Assembly (NCBI GenBank): GCA_020249865.1 | Contig: JADCEV010000013.1 | Span: 1 to 64,000, forward strand | Origin: Roseomonas sp. | GTDB lineage: Bacteria; Pseudomonadota; Alphaproteobacteria; Acetobacterales; Acetobacteraceae | Length of the DNA: 64,000 nucleotides | Direction: 5' to 3' | Shown here: in pieces, positions 49,186 through 58,065 of the stretch | Numbering within the stretch: the first letter of the stretch is position 1 | How the letters are laid out: each line of letters starts with the position of its first letter | Translations under genes and position numbers: made by a program | Notes under the pieces: model-generated | What the model was told of the DNA's origin: nothing | The model's input: only the letters and a program-made list of their open reading frames with translations | The model's database searches: none

Positions 49186-50534
49186 GCGGCTTCAGCCTTT
49201 TCTGCTGCGGCCTGACGGCGCGTGAATTCCTGCGCGAGCGCCATCAGCGCCGCATCCGTGCCGCGCGGGCCAATCAAGGTGATGCCGGCGGGCAAGCCAT
49301 CCGGCCGCTTCGGCCCCGGCACTGCCAATGCGGCAAGGTCAAGCAGATTGACGAAATTCGTATAAACCCCAAGCCGCGCATTCGGCGTGAAGGGATCGGC
49401 CGCCAGCGCCGCCAGTGTCGGGAAACAGGGAACCGAGGGCACCACCAATACTTCATGCGCCGCGAAAAAATCCTCGGCCACGCGGCGATATTCGGCAAGG
49501 CGATACATGCCACGAAACGCATCCACGGCGCTGAAGCCGCTCGCGCCATCAATGATCTTTTGTGTCACGGGATGCAGCGCACCGGGATGTGCGCGCGCAA
49601 AATCACCAAAAGCTGCCGCGCGTTCCGCGACCCAGGGGCCCTCATACAAAAGCTTGGCGGCATCCAGCATGTCGGTAATCGCGGCCTCTGTTGCTGAAGG
49701 CAACAAATCCAAAGCCGCCACCCAGGCTGCGCGCCCGGCGGCATCATCCAGATGCGTATCGGCGGCACGCGGCACGGCGATGCGTGCGGGCACCGCGCCC
49801 GGTTCCTGCCAGGTGATCGGGCGGCTGAAGGGATCAGCGCGATCCTCACCTGCCAAGGCCGCAAATCCGGTCCAGGCGTCTTCAAGACAGGCGGCGAAGA
49901 CCGAAACGCAATCCAGGCTGCGGCAGGCCGGCACCACGCCGCGAGTCGAAATCGCGCCCACGCTTGGCTTCAGCCCGACAATGCCATTCAGCGCCGCCGG
50001 CACACGGCCCGAACCCGCCGTATCCGTGCCCAGCGCCAGCGTCACAATCCCGCGCGCCACCGCGACCGCCGAACCGGAAGATGACCCACCCGGCACATGC
50101 TCAGCCGACACGGCATTGCGCGGCACGGGATAGGGTGTGCGCACGCCGACCAACCCGGTTGCGAATTGGTCCAGATTGGTCTTGCCAAGAATAAGCGCCC
50201 CTGCGGCGCGGAGCCGACGCACCGCCTCGGCATCCTCGGTCGGGATATGGCTGAAAGCCGGGCAGGCGGCGGTCATGGGCCGGGCGGCCACGGCGATGTT
50301 ATCCTTCACCGCCACCGGCAGGCCCCAAAGCGGATAGGCCACCGGGTCAAAGCCGGGCAGGGCGCTAATCGCCGCCGCAATGGCCTCGGGCGGCGTCACA
50401 TCCAGAAAAATCCCCGGATCATTGGCGGCTTCCAGCCGGCGCAAAGCCTCGGCCAGCACGGCTTGCGGCGTCACGCCGGCGCGATAGGCGGCATGCAAGG
50501 CGGCGCGTTGAAAGGGAAGGGTGGTTATATCCAT
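49182..50534 (-). CDS. atzF: Amidase-signature allophanate hydrolase (AtzF N-terminal domain)
   Basis: LPVAVKDNIAVAARPMTAACPAF; VPGGSSSGSAVAVARGIVTLALGTDTAGSGRVPAALNGIVGLKPSVGAISTRGVVPACRSLD. Confidence 0.9.
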   Translation of the reverse strand: MDITTLPFQRAALHAAYRAGVTPQAVLAEALRRLEAANDPGIFLDVTPPEAIAAAISALPGFDPVAYPLWGLPVAVKDNIAVAARPMTAACPAFSHIPTEDAEAVRRLRAAGALILGKTNLDQFATGLVGVRTPYPVPRNAVSAEHVPGGSSSGSAVAVARGIVTLALGTDTAGSGRVPAALNGIVGLKPSVGAISTRGVVPACRSLDCVSVFAACLEDAWTGFAALAGEDRADPFSRPITWQEPGAVPARIAVPRAADTHLDDAAGRAAWVAALDLLPSATEAAITDMLDAAKLLYEGPWVAERAAAFGDFARAHPGALHPVTQKIIDGASGFSAVDAFRGMYRLAEYRRVAEDFFAAHEVLVVPSVPCFPTLAALAADPFTPNARLGVYTNFVNLLDLAALAVPGPKRPDGLPAGITLIGPRGTDAALMALAQEFTRRQAAAEKAEAA

Positions 50535-50586
50535 AACCAGCTATCCGCAAACCGCGTGCCGCCCGAAAAACGGGCTGGCGGCGCCA

Positions 50587-50610
50587 ATTGTATACAGTTC
50601 TGCATACAAT
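50587..50610. promoter_or_regulatory. GntR-type operator-like dyad upstream of atzF operon
   Basis: ATTGTATACAGTTCTGCATACAAT, near-palindrome (ATTGTATRCA half-sites) in the gap between gntR and atzF. Confidence 0.65.
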
Positions 50611-50652
50611 TTGGGCGGGTCGTGATGCATCTGCCCAAGCGTGCGGCGGGCT

Positions 50653-51342
50653 TCAAAACCGCGCCTCCTGCGCCGCCATCACGCCCAGGCTGCCTTCGGT
50701 CGCCGCCAAATGGGCGCGCATCGCCGCCGCCGCCGCCGCGCCGTCACCCGCGCAAATCGCTTCAATGATCGCGCCGTGTTCGGCGTGGGAAGCCGCCAGC
50801 CGATCCTTCCCCCCAAGCTGCGCGGCGCGAAAGGGCGCCAAGCGCCGGCGCGTTACCTCAGCCAATTCGGCCAAATAGGCATTGCCCGCACCTTGATAAA
50901 GCGCCTCATGAAACGCCACATTGGCCGCGCGATACCCCGCCAGATCATGCGCGGCCACCAGCCGCGCCATCGCCTCATGCCGCGCCTTCAATTTGGTTTT
51001 TTCCTTGCGCGACAAGGCTTCCGCGCAAAGCCGGGCGCAGATCGCCTCAAGCTCCGCCATCACGGCGAACATCTCCGCCACCCGTCGCGGTTCGGGTCGC
51101 GCCACCACCGCCCCACGCCTTGGGCGCTGTTCCACCAGGCCGGTTGCGACCAGCAGCCGCAAGGCCTCCCGCACCGGGGTGCGGGAGGCGCCATGGGCAA
51201 GCGCCAAGCGTTCTTCTTCCAACGTCGTGCCGGGGGGGATTTCGCCGCGCGTAATCGCCTCAGCAAGCGCAGCGGCTATCCCTTCCGCGCGGGTCGGGCG
51301 GGTTTCCGGGGCGGCGGGCAGGGCCGAAAGGTCAAGCGGCAT
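50653..51342 (-). CDS. GntR-family (FadR/FCD subfamily) transcriptional regulator
   Basis: wHTH EGIAAALAEAITRGEIPPGTTLEEERLALAHGASRTPVREALRLLVATGLVEQRPRRGAVV; FCD C-terminal domain. ORF extends to 51381. Confidence 0.93.
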   Translation of the reverse strand: MPLDLSALPAAPETRPTRAEGIAAALAEAITRGEIPPGTTLEEERLALAHGASRTPVREALRLLVATGLVEQRPRRGAVVARPEPRRVAEMFAVMAELEAICARLCAEALSRKEKTKLKARHEAMARLVAAHDLAGYRAANVAFHEALYQGAGNAYLAELAEVTRRRLAPFRAAQLGGKDRLAASHAEHGAIIEAICAGDGAAAAAAMRAHLAATEGSLGVMAAQEARF

Positions 51343-51370
51343 GGGGTGCGGTGTCCATAAAAGACAAGGG

Positions 51371-51390
51371 TGCTGAGCCATTGCTCAGCA
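51371..51390. promoter_or_regulatory. 20-bp palindrome upstream of gntR
   Basis: TGCTGAGC-CATT-GCTCAGCA, 8-bp perfect half-sites. Confidence 0.5.
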
Positions 51391-51457
51391 TGCCGCGTGC
51401 CGCGCCCGGCCACTGTTCACCGAAGCGGGTGCAATGTTATGCTGATGTTACGGTTGC

Positions 51458-52087
51458 ATGGATGCTTGGGGCGGACCAGTGGGCTTCAGTTTGAAGGGGA
51501 TAGCCGCCGATGCGCGGGTGATGACCTCACGCGGGGATCGGCATGCGGCCAGGCTCGGGCCAGGCATGATGCTGCTGGCTGCAACGCCCGGTATCGCCCC
51601 ATTCCAGCGTGTGCTCGGCATTCGCAATATCCCCTATCGGGGGCCACTCATCCGCGTGCTGGCTGGTGTGCTTGGCAATATGACGCCGCGCGAGGATTTG
51701 CTGATGCTACCCGATCAAGGCGTGGTGTTTCAGGGCAACGCCTACCGCGTCGGGGATCTGGTTGATGGTATCGCCATCCGGCAGGAGGAAGCCCCGGAAA
51801 ACTTCACCGCCATAGACATCCTGCTTGAAGGCTATGCGGGCATTCTGGTGCAGGGGGCAACCCTGGAAGTGGGGATGCCATCCTCCGCCGCGTCCGAATA
51901 CTTGCGCCGGGTCCCTGTAGATGACGCCATCACCGCCCAAATCGCCCTGATCTCCGCCGAAATCGCGCTTGAGGCCGATGCGGGCGCCGAGGAACCCCCG
52001 GCCGCAGGGCCCTTGGTTTTCATGGCCCCAAAGGCCGCCGCAGGTCCATTGCCGTCCTTGAAGCTGCCCATGCAGCGAAAATCATGA
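51458..52087 (+). CDS. Hint-domain-like (Hint_2 family) protein, catalytic residues apparently lost
   Basis: PLIRVLAGVLGNMTPREDLLMLPDQGVVFQGNAYRVGDLVDGIAIRQEE...ILLEGYAGILVQGATLEVGMPSSA aligns by eye with Hint_2 core. Confidence 0.6.
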   Translation: MDAWGGPVGFSLKGIAADARVMTSRGDRHAARLGPGMMLLAATPGIAPFQRVLGIRNIPYRGPLIRVLAGVLGNMTPREDLLMLPDQGVVFQGNAYRVGDLVDGIAIRQEEAPENFTAIDILLEGYAGILVQGATLEVGMPSSAASEYLRRVPVDDAITAQIALISAEIALEADAGAEEPPAAGPLVFMAPKAAAGPLPSLKLPMQRKS

Positions 52088-52436
52088 GCGTTGTTTGACG
52101 CCCAGACAATTCGCTTGGCTGCGTGGGAAATGTGACCAGCCAAAGGCCTGCATCCTTTCCCCTGAAGAAAGCTGCGCGGAAACCGCTGCAAGTGCCATCG
52201 CGCTCTTCCAATCCGCGCCGTATTCGGCTTGGATCATAGCCGGTTTTCGGGAGACCCATGACGTGCCATGAAAGCACCTGCGCGACCGATTGATCCGATG
52301 CGTCCGCGGCCCTTGCGCAAATGCTTGGGGCTGAAAAAATGACTGCCCAACACCGCATGAGCGGCGCTCGGCCCCATGACCCGCCGGGACATGGCTGGGC
52401 CAAATGAAAGAAGTTATTGAGGGAGAAAAACAATCC

Positions 52437-53411
52437 ATGATGCACCGTAGAACAGCCCTTGGCCTTGCCCTTTCGGTAGGTCTGGCCCCCAGCATTCTCA
52501 GCGCGCAGGGCAGTTGGCGCCCCACACGGCCCATCCGGCTGATCGTGGCCGCCGCGCCGGGCGGTTCCAATGACATTGTTGGACGCATCCTGGCCGAGGC
52601 CGTGGGCCAGATCCTGGGCCAGCCTGTGATTGTCGAAAACCGCGCCGGCGCCGGCAGCGTGATCGGGTCTGAGGCTGCGGCACGCGCCCCGGCGGATGGC
52701 TATACGCTGCTCATCAATAGTTCGCTCGCGACCGTGCCGGCCATGGTCTCGCGCATGCCCTATAACACGCTCACCGATTTCGAAGGCATCGCGATTGTAG
52801 GCTTTTCGCCGCATCTTCTGGTGGTCAATCCCCGCGTAGAGGCCCGCACAGCGCAAGAATTCGTGGCGCTGCTGCGCGCCAATCCGGGGCGCTTCAACTA
52901 TGCCTCGGCCGGTATTGGCAGTGGTCCGCATATCGGTGGGCTGTTGTTCATGAACCTCATGAATGTGCTGGTGGAGACCGTGCATTACCGTGGCGGTGGC
53001 CCGGGCGTTGCCGCAATGGTCTCGGGCGAGGCGCATTTTGGCACGCCGACCATGGCATCTTCCATCGGTCAGGTGCGCGGCGGCAATTTACGTGCCTTGG
53101 CAGTCTTGTCAGACCATCGCAGCCCGGCTCTGCCCGATCTGCCAAACGCGCCCGAAGCGGGCATGCCCGGCGTGGTGTTCGAGGAATTCTTCCCCGTTGT
53201 GGCCCCCAGGGGCACGCCACCGGAAGCCATCGCGACCCTTGGCGCGGCCTTCCGCCAGGCCGTCCAGCAAACCGCCGCGCGGCTGAATGAGACAACGGGT
53301 GTGACGGCGCGCCCCGGTTTTGAAACCAATGCGCAGGTCATGGCCTTTGTGCGCGAAGGGGTGGAGAAATACACCCGCATTCTGCGCGCGGCTGGTATTG
53401 ACCCGGAATAG
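52437..53411 (+). CDS. Bug/TctC-family substrate-binding protein
   Basis: PTRPIRLIVAAAPGGSNDIVGRILAEAVGQILGQPVIVENRAGAGSVIGSEAAARAPADGYT. Confidence 0.93.
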   Translation: MMHRRTALGLALSVGLAPSILSAQGSWRPTRPIRLIVAAAPGGSNDIVGRILAEAVGQILGQPVIVENRAGAGSVIGSEAAARAPADGYTLLINSSLATVPAMVSRMPYNTLTDFEGIAIVGFSPHLLVVNPRVEARTAQEFVALLRANPGRFNYASAGIGSGPHIGGLLFMNLMNVLVETVHYRGGGPGVAAMVSGEAHFGTPTMASSIGQVRGGNLRALAVLSDHRSPALPDLPNAPEAGMPGVVFEEFFPVVAPRGTPPEAIATLGAAFRQAVQQTAARLNETTGVTARPGFETNAQVMAFVREGVEKYTRILRAAGIDPE

Positions 53412-53475
53412 GCCGCGCCTTGGATTACAAGGCCGGCCTGCTCTGGCATAAGGCACATAAAGCGGAGACCCCATC

Positions 53476-54648
53476 ATGACCGAAGCTGCAATCATCGGCT
53501 GGGCGCATAGCCCCTTTGGCAAGCTTGAAGGCGAACCCGATCTGGAAAGCCTGATCGCGCGGGTGGCGCGCGCCGCGATCGAGGATGCCGGGATATCCCC
53601 CGCCGAGATTGACGCGGGCTTTGTCGGCATTTTTGGTGAAGGCTTCACGCCGCAGGGCTTCCCCGCCTCGCTTTTGCTGCAAAGTGTGCCGGAAATGCGC
53701 TTCCGGCCCATCACGCGCTATGAAAACGCCTGCGCCACCGGCAGTGCGGCCATCCATGGCGCAAGGGATTTCATCGCCGCCGGGCGTGGCCGCTTCGCCC
53801 TTGTGGTGGGGGCGGAGAAAATGACCGCAACACCCGGCCCCAAGATTGGCGAAATCCTACTGACCGCTTCCTATCGCAAGACGGAATCGGACATTGAAGG
53901 CGGCTTTGCCGGCGTGTTTGGCCGGATCGCGGAAGCCTATTTCCAGCGCCATGGCGATCAGTCTGATGCACTCGCCATGATTGCGGCCAAGAACCACAAG
54001 AATGGGCTGGATAATCCTTGGGCGCAGATGCGCAAGGATTTCGGCTTCGATTTCTGCCGGAACGAGAGTGAGAAGAACCCCTATGTGGCGCGGCCCCTGA
54101 AGCGCACCGATTGCTCATTGGTGTCCGATGGTGCGGCGGCCTTGGTGCTGGCCGATGCCGAGACGGCAAAAACCATGGGCAAGGCCGTGCGCTTCCGCGC
54201 CGCGGTACAGGTCAATGAATACCTGCCCATCGCGGCCCGCGACATCATCCGCTTTGATGGCGCGCGCACTGCCTGGCAGCGGGCCTATGAACAGGCCGGG
54301 GTTGGCGTAGGTGACCTTTCTTTTGTTGAGACCCATGATTGCTTCACCATTGCCGAGCTTATCGAATATGAGGCGATGGGTCTGGCGCCTGAGGGCAAGG
54401 GTGGCAGGGCCGCGCTGGAAGGCTGGACGGCGGCGGGTGGCAAGCTGCCGGTGAACCGCTCGGGCGGGCTGAAGGCCAAGGGCCACCCGATTGGCGCCAC
54501 GGGCGTTTCCATGCATGTGCTGGCGGCCATGCAGCTTTGCGGGCAGGCGGGGGCGATGCAACTGCCGCGAGCAGATTTGGCGGGCGTCTTCAATATGGGC
54601 GGCGCGGCGGTGGCAAATTATGTATCAATTTTGGAGCGCGCGGGCTGA
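53476..54648 (+). CDS. Thiolase-family protein (acetyl-CoA acetyltransferase / SCP2-type)
   Basis: RYENACATGSAAIHGARDFIAAGR; VETHDCFTIAELIEYEAMGL; NRSGGLKAKGHPIGATGVSMH. Confidence 0.93.
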   Translation: MTEAAIIGWAHSPFGKLEGEPDLESLIARVARAAIEDAGISPAEIDAGFVGIFGEGFTPQGFPASLLLQSVPEMRFRPITRYENACATGSAAIHGARDFIAAGRGRFALVVGAEKMTATPGPKIGEILLTASYRKTESDIEGGFAGVFGRIAEAYFQRHGDQSDALAMIAAKNHKNGLDNPWAQMRKDFGFDFCRNESEKNPYVARPLKRTDCSLVSDGAAALVLADAETAKTMGKAVRFRAAVQVNEYLPIAARDIIRFDGARTAWQRAYEQAGVGVGDLSFVETHDCFTIAELIEYEAMGLAPEGKGGRAALEGWTAAGGKLPVNRSGGLKAKGHPIGATGVSMHVLAAMQLCGQAGAMQLPRADLAGVFNMGGAAVANYVSILERAG

Positions 54649-54687
54649 TTGACCGTCCAATCCCTGTGCAAATGGCGCCCAAAGACG

Positions 54688-54703
54688 TGGCACGGTTGAT
54701 GCA
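54688..54703 (+). promoter_or_regulatory. Sigma54 (-24/-12) promoter
   Basis: TGGCACG-GTTG-ATGCA versus consensus TGGCACG-N4-TTGCA; correct GG/GC spacing, intergenic. Confidence 0.8.
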
Positions 54704-54713
54704 AGGGTAGTTG

Positions 54714-54802
54714 TGTCTGGTAGCGGGATAGCCCGCTCCTGGCAGCTTAGCCTTCCTCAACCTTGCCTAAGGGCCATCCCAATGGGGTGGCCCTCTTTTT
54801 TT
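54714..54802 (+). ncRNA. Candidate sigma54-dependent small RNA (~85-90 nt), or attenuated leader of the downstream GGDEF-EAL gene
   Basis: Starts ~12 nt after the -12 element; hairpin AGCGGG-ATAG-CCCGCT (54722-54737); pyrimidine-rich linker CCTTCCTCAACCTTGCC; terminates at a strong intrinsic terminator. Confidence 0.6.
54770..54802 (+). terminator. Rho-independent terminator
   Basis: AGGGCCATCCC-AAT-GGGGTGGCCCT followed by CTTTTTTT. Confidence 0.88.
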
Positions 54803-54839
54803 GGCAATTTCTTATTGCATTTTGCAACGCATTTTCATT

Positions 54840-56702
54840 ATGGAGTGGACGAATCAAGAATTTCAACCCATACGTGTATTCGTACATACAATGACACTCT
54901 CCACCCTTCCTTCACCTCCGTCGCTTATAGCGAATGGCGCCGCCTTGGCCTTGCTGGCCTTCCCTGAGGCGGAACCCTTCTGGAGTGAAGTGCATGAAAC
55001 TGTGCTTGACCTGTCGCCCGCGCCCTTGGGACAAAGGCGGCTGCATTCACGCCCCAAGCGCCGGGCCCTTGGGTGGCTAAGCCTGATGGATAATCGCCTG
55101 ACCTTTGACACGAGCCTGCAGATCGGCGCGCTTGGCCAGGGCGCGATCGGTTTGCTCGGGCTTGGGCGCGGTTCTGCCGCCCGATTCACGAGCCTTTCCG
55201 ATTTGCTGGATAGCAGCCCCCGCCTTGAACCCAATGCTGCCGCGGCCCTGGTGCAGGCCTGCGCCGCTGCCACCTGGAACCCAGCTGAGGCTGAACGCGA
55301 AGTCACCCTTGATGGTGCGCCGGGTCTTGGCTTTACGATTCGCCATGCCGGCAGCGGCACCTGGGCCTTGGCTGTTCAAACCAGGAACAACCTTCCAGGC
55401 GGCGGCGGCTTGGACACGGTCACGGGCCTTGCCGATTTCGCCATGTTTTCGGCGCGCGTCAGCACGGCGCTGGTCAGGCCCGGCCGTCGCCCGGCGCGCA
55501 TCGCTGTGCATGTGCTTGATCTTGATGGTCTTCGCCATGTGACCACGAATCTGGGCCATGCCGCGCAGGAAGAATTATTGCGCGCCGCAGCACGGCGACT
55601 CTCGGCAGCAGTCAGGGGCACGGATCTGGTGGCGCGCCTGGCCGGCGATGAATTCGCCATTCTGCAGGCCGATGTTTCAACCGCTTCGCAGGCGGAAGCC
55701 ATGGCCAAGCGCCTGACCCATCTGCTTGGTCACCCCTATCTGGTAATGGGGGAGACCGTGAGCGTGACGCCGCGGCTTGGCTTTGTGTTGGCGCCGGAAG
55801 ATGGCAATGACGCGCCCCTTTTGCTGCGCTGTGCCGGCCTCGCCCGTTCAAGCCTTGAACATGATGGGCAGGCAATGCCGCGCTGGTGCCGCTTCAGTGC
55901 CGATATGGATGCCCGCGCCAAGGCGCAGCGCAATGCAGAAGCCGCGCTGCGCAATGCCTTATTCAGGCAGGAATTTGAATTGCATTATCAGCCGCTTATT
56001 GCCCTGCCTGCGGGTCGGCTGACAGGTTTTGAAGCACTGATCCGCTGGCGCCACCCTGAGGCCGGGCTGGTGCCGCCGGGGGATTTCCTGCCCTTGGCTG
56101 AAAAACTTGGTCTGATGGGGCGGATTGGCGATTGGGTGATCCGGGAAGCCTGCCGCGCAGCGGCGCAATGGCCGAAATCGCTCTCGGTTTCGGTCAATAT
56201 CGCCCCGGCGCAATTCAGGGATGGGCGGCTTTTGGAAACCTTGCGCGCCGCGCTCAAGGAAAGCGGGCTGGCCCCGCAGCGCCTGGAATTGGAAGTGACC
56301 GAAACCGTGCTGCTGCCCGCAAGTGGCGATGCTCCGGCGCAATTGGCTGCCATAAGGGCGCTTGGCTGCCATATCGCCATGGATGATTTCGGCACGGGTT
56401 ATTCGTCACTTACCCAATTGCGTTCCTTCCCCTTTGATCGGCTGAAGGTGGATCGGTCCTTCATCCGTGATTTGCCGGAAAGCGCGCAAAGCCTCGCGAT
56501 CCTGCGCTCTGTGGTCGGGCTTGGGCGCAGCCTGGGGATTGCGGTGACGGCCGAGGGGGTGGAAACCCCGGAGCAGATGCGGCTTTTGATCCTGGAAGGC
56601 TGCAATAGCGCCCAGGGCTATCTGATTGGAAAACCGAAAGAAGCCGCTGCCTATGCCGAGCTGATTGCCAATCCGCCGACGGAAGGGCTTGGCGTGGGGT
56701 AA
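54840..56702 (+). CDS. GGDEF-EAL protein (degenerate AGDEF, intact EAL)
   Basis: LVARLAGDEFAILQAD; TGFEALIRWRHPEAGLVPPGDFLPLAE; MDDFGTGYSSLTQL; EGVETPEQ. Start could be 54840 or 54891. Confidence 0.92.
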   Translation: MEWTNQEFQPIRVFVHTMTLSTLPSPPSLIANGAALALLAFPEAEPFWSEVHETVLDLSPAPLGQRRLHSRPKRRALGWLSLMDNRLTFDTSLQIGALGQGAIGLLGLGRGSAARFTSLSDLLDSSPRLEPNAAAALVQACAAATWNPAEAEREVTLDGAPGLGFTIRHAGSGTWALAVQTRNNLPGGGGLDTVTGLADFAMFSARVSTALVRPGRRPARIAVHVLDLDGLRHVTTNLGHAAQEELLRAAARRLSAAVRGTDLVARLAGDEFAILQADVSTASQAEAMAKRLTHLLGHPYLVMGETVSVTPRLGFVLAPEDGNDAPLLLRCAGLARSSLEHDGQAMPRWCRFSADMDARAKAQRNAEAALRNALFRQEFELHYQPLIALPAGRLTGFEALIRWRHPEAGLVPPGDFLPLAEKLGLMGRIGDWVIREACRAAAQWPKSLSVSVNIAPAQFRDGRLLETLRAALKESGLAPQRLELEVTETVLLPASGDAPAQLAAIRALGCHIAMDDFGTGYSSLTQLRSFPFDRLKVDRSFIRDLPESAQSLAILRSVVGLGRSLGIAVTAEGVETPEQMRLLILEGCNSAQGYLIGKPKEAAAYAELIANPPTEGLGVG

Positions 56703-56709
56703 AGCCGCG

Positions 56710-57855
56710 TCAGGCCGGCAGCAGAATGGTGGCTGCCGCCTGGGCGGCAATGCCCTCGCCACGCCCGGTAAAGCCAAGCCGTTCCGTGGTGGTGGCCTTG
56801 ACCGATACCACCGCCACATCGAGCCCTGCCAATTCGGCGATGCGCGCACGCATGGCATCCGCATGCGGGGCGATTTTCGGCCTTTCGCAAATCAGCGTGA
56901 CATCCACATGCACCAGCACGCCGCCGCGCGCCGCAACCCGCCCGGCTGCGTGCCGCAGGAAGGCGGCACTATCGGCATCCTTCCAATCCGCCTGGGATGG
57001 CGGGAACCAGCGGCCAATATCGCCTTCGGCCAAGGCGCCATAAATAGCATCGCACAGCGCATGCAGCCCGACATCGGCATCCGAATGTCCATCAAGACCA
57101 AGCTCATGCGGGACATTGATACCGCACAGGATCAAGGGGCGGCCCGCCACTAGGCGGTGTACATCAAAGCCGGTGCCGGTGCGCGGCACCATGCGGGCGA
57201 TCATTTCAGCTTCCACGCGGGCAAGATCCTCGGGCCAGGTGATTTTCACATTACGCTCACTGCCCGGCACAATGGCAACCGCCTGCCCGAGTGCTTCGAG
57301 CAGGGAGGCATCATCCGTGACCGCCCCGGCGCGCGCCACATGGGCAGCGCGCAATGCTTCAAATCGAAAGGCTTGCGGGGTTTGGGCGCGGAACAGCCCC
57401 TCACGCGGGACCGTCGCCACGATCACGCCACCGGCCACGCGCTTCAGCGTATCGGCCGCCGGCTGGGCGGGGATGGCGCCGGGATGGGCCTCAAGCGCGG
57501 CGAGCAGGGCAGGGATGGTGCCTTTCGGGATAACGGGGCGGGCCGCGTCATGCACCAGGACATAGTCTGGCGCCTCCGGCGCGAGGGCTGTGAGCCCGGC
57601 GCGCACGCTGTCTTCCCGTGTGGCGCCGCCCGCCACCACGGGCAGGCAGGGCAGGCCTTCCAGAAGGCTGGCTACAAAAGCTTCCTCGCCAGCCGGGGCC
57701 ACGGGTTGCAGCGCGGCCACCAGCCCCTCGGCCAAAAGCGCTTCGGCGGCATGGCGCAGCACGGGCCGGCCCAATAAGGGCAGAAATTGCTTGGGCTGCG
57801 CCGCACCAAAGCGGCTACCATGCCCGGCCGAGAGAAGAAGAGCCACAGTTTTCAT
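56710..57855 (-). CDS. ispDF: Bifunctional 2-C-methyl-D-erythritol 4-phosphate cytidylyltransferase / 2,4-cyclodiphosphate synthase
   Basis: [30 protein letters not shown] (IspD) and [49 protein letters not shown] (IspF). Confidence 0.97.
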   Translation of the reverse strand: MKTVALLLSAGHGSRFGAAQPKQFLPLLGRPVLRHAAEALLAEGLVAALQPVAPAGEEAFVASLLEGLPCLPVVAGGATREDSVRAGLTALAPEAPDYVLVHDAARPVIPKGTIPALLAALEAHPGAIPAQPAADTLKRVAGGVIVATVPREGLFRAQTPQAFRFEALRAAHVARAGAVTDDASLLEALGQAVAIVPGSERNVKITWPEDLARVEAEMIARMVPRTGTGFDVHRLVAGRPLILCGINVPHELGLDGHSDADVGLHALCDAIYGALAEGDIGRWFPPSQADWKDADSAAFLRHAAGRVAARGGVLVHVDVTLICERPKIAPHADAMRARIAELAGLDVAVVSVKATTTERLGFTGRGEGIAAQAAATILLPA

Positions 57856-57897
57856 TGGGAGAACATAAGGTGGAACGAAGCCATCCGGAACCCTGCC

Positions 57898-57986
57898 CAG
57901 TCACGCGGCATGAAGCCTGCGTTGCACCAAACAACCAGCAAAACCGTTCCAGCTATCCTGCTCAGTGACGCGGCATGAATCCTGCG
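57898..57986. repeat. Two direct copies of CAGTSACGCGGCATGAAKCCTGCG (57898-57921, 57963-57986); core recurs at 58059-58070
   Basis: 24-bp repeats with 2 mismatches, 65-bp period; third 12-bp copy ACGCGGCATGAA spans the dusB start codon. Confidence 0.85.
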
Positions 57987-58065
57987 AAGCAGGCAAAGAT
58001 GTGTTGTGTAACGAGGGGTTTTCAGGTAACTTGCACAAATTCAATGCAAAATTGGTGCACGCGGC

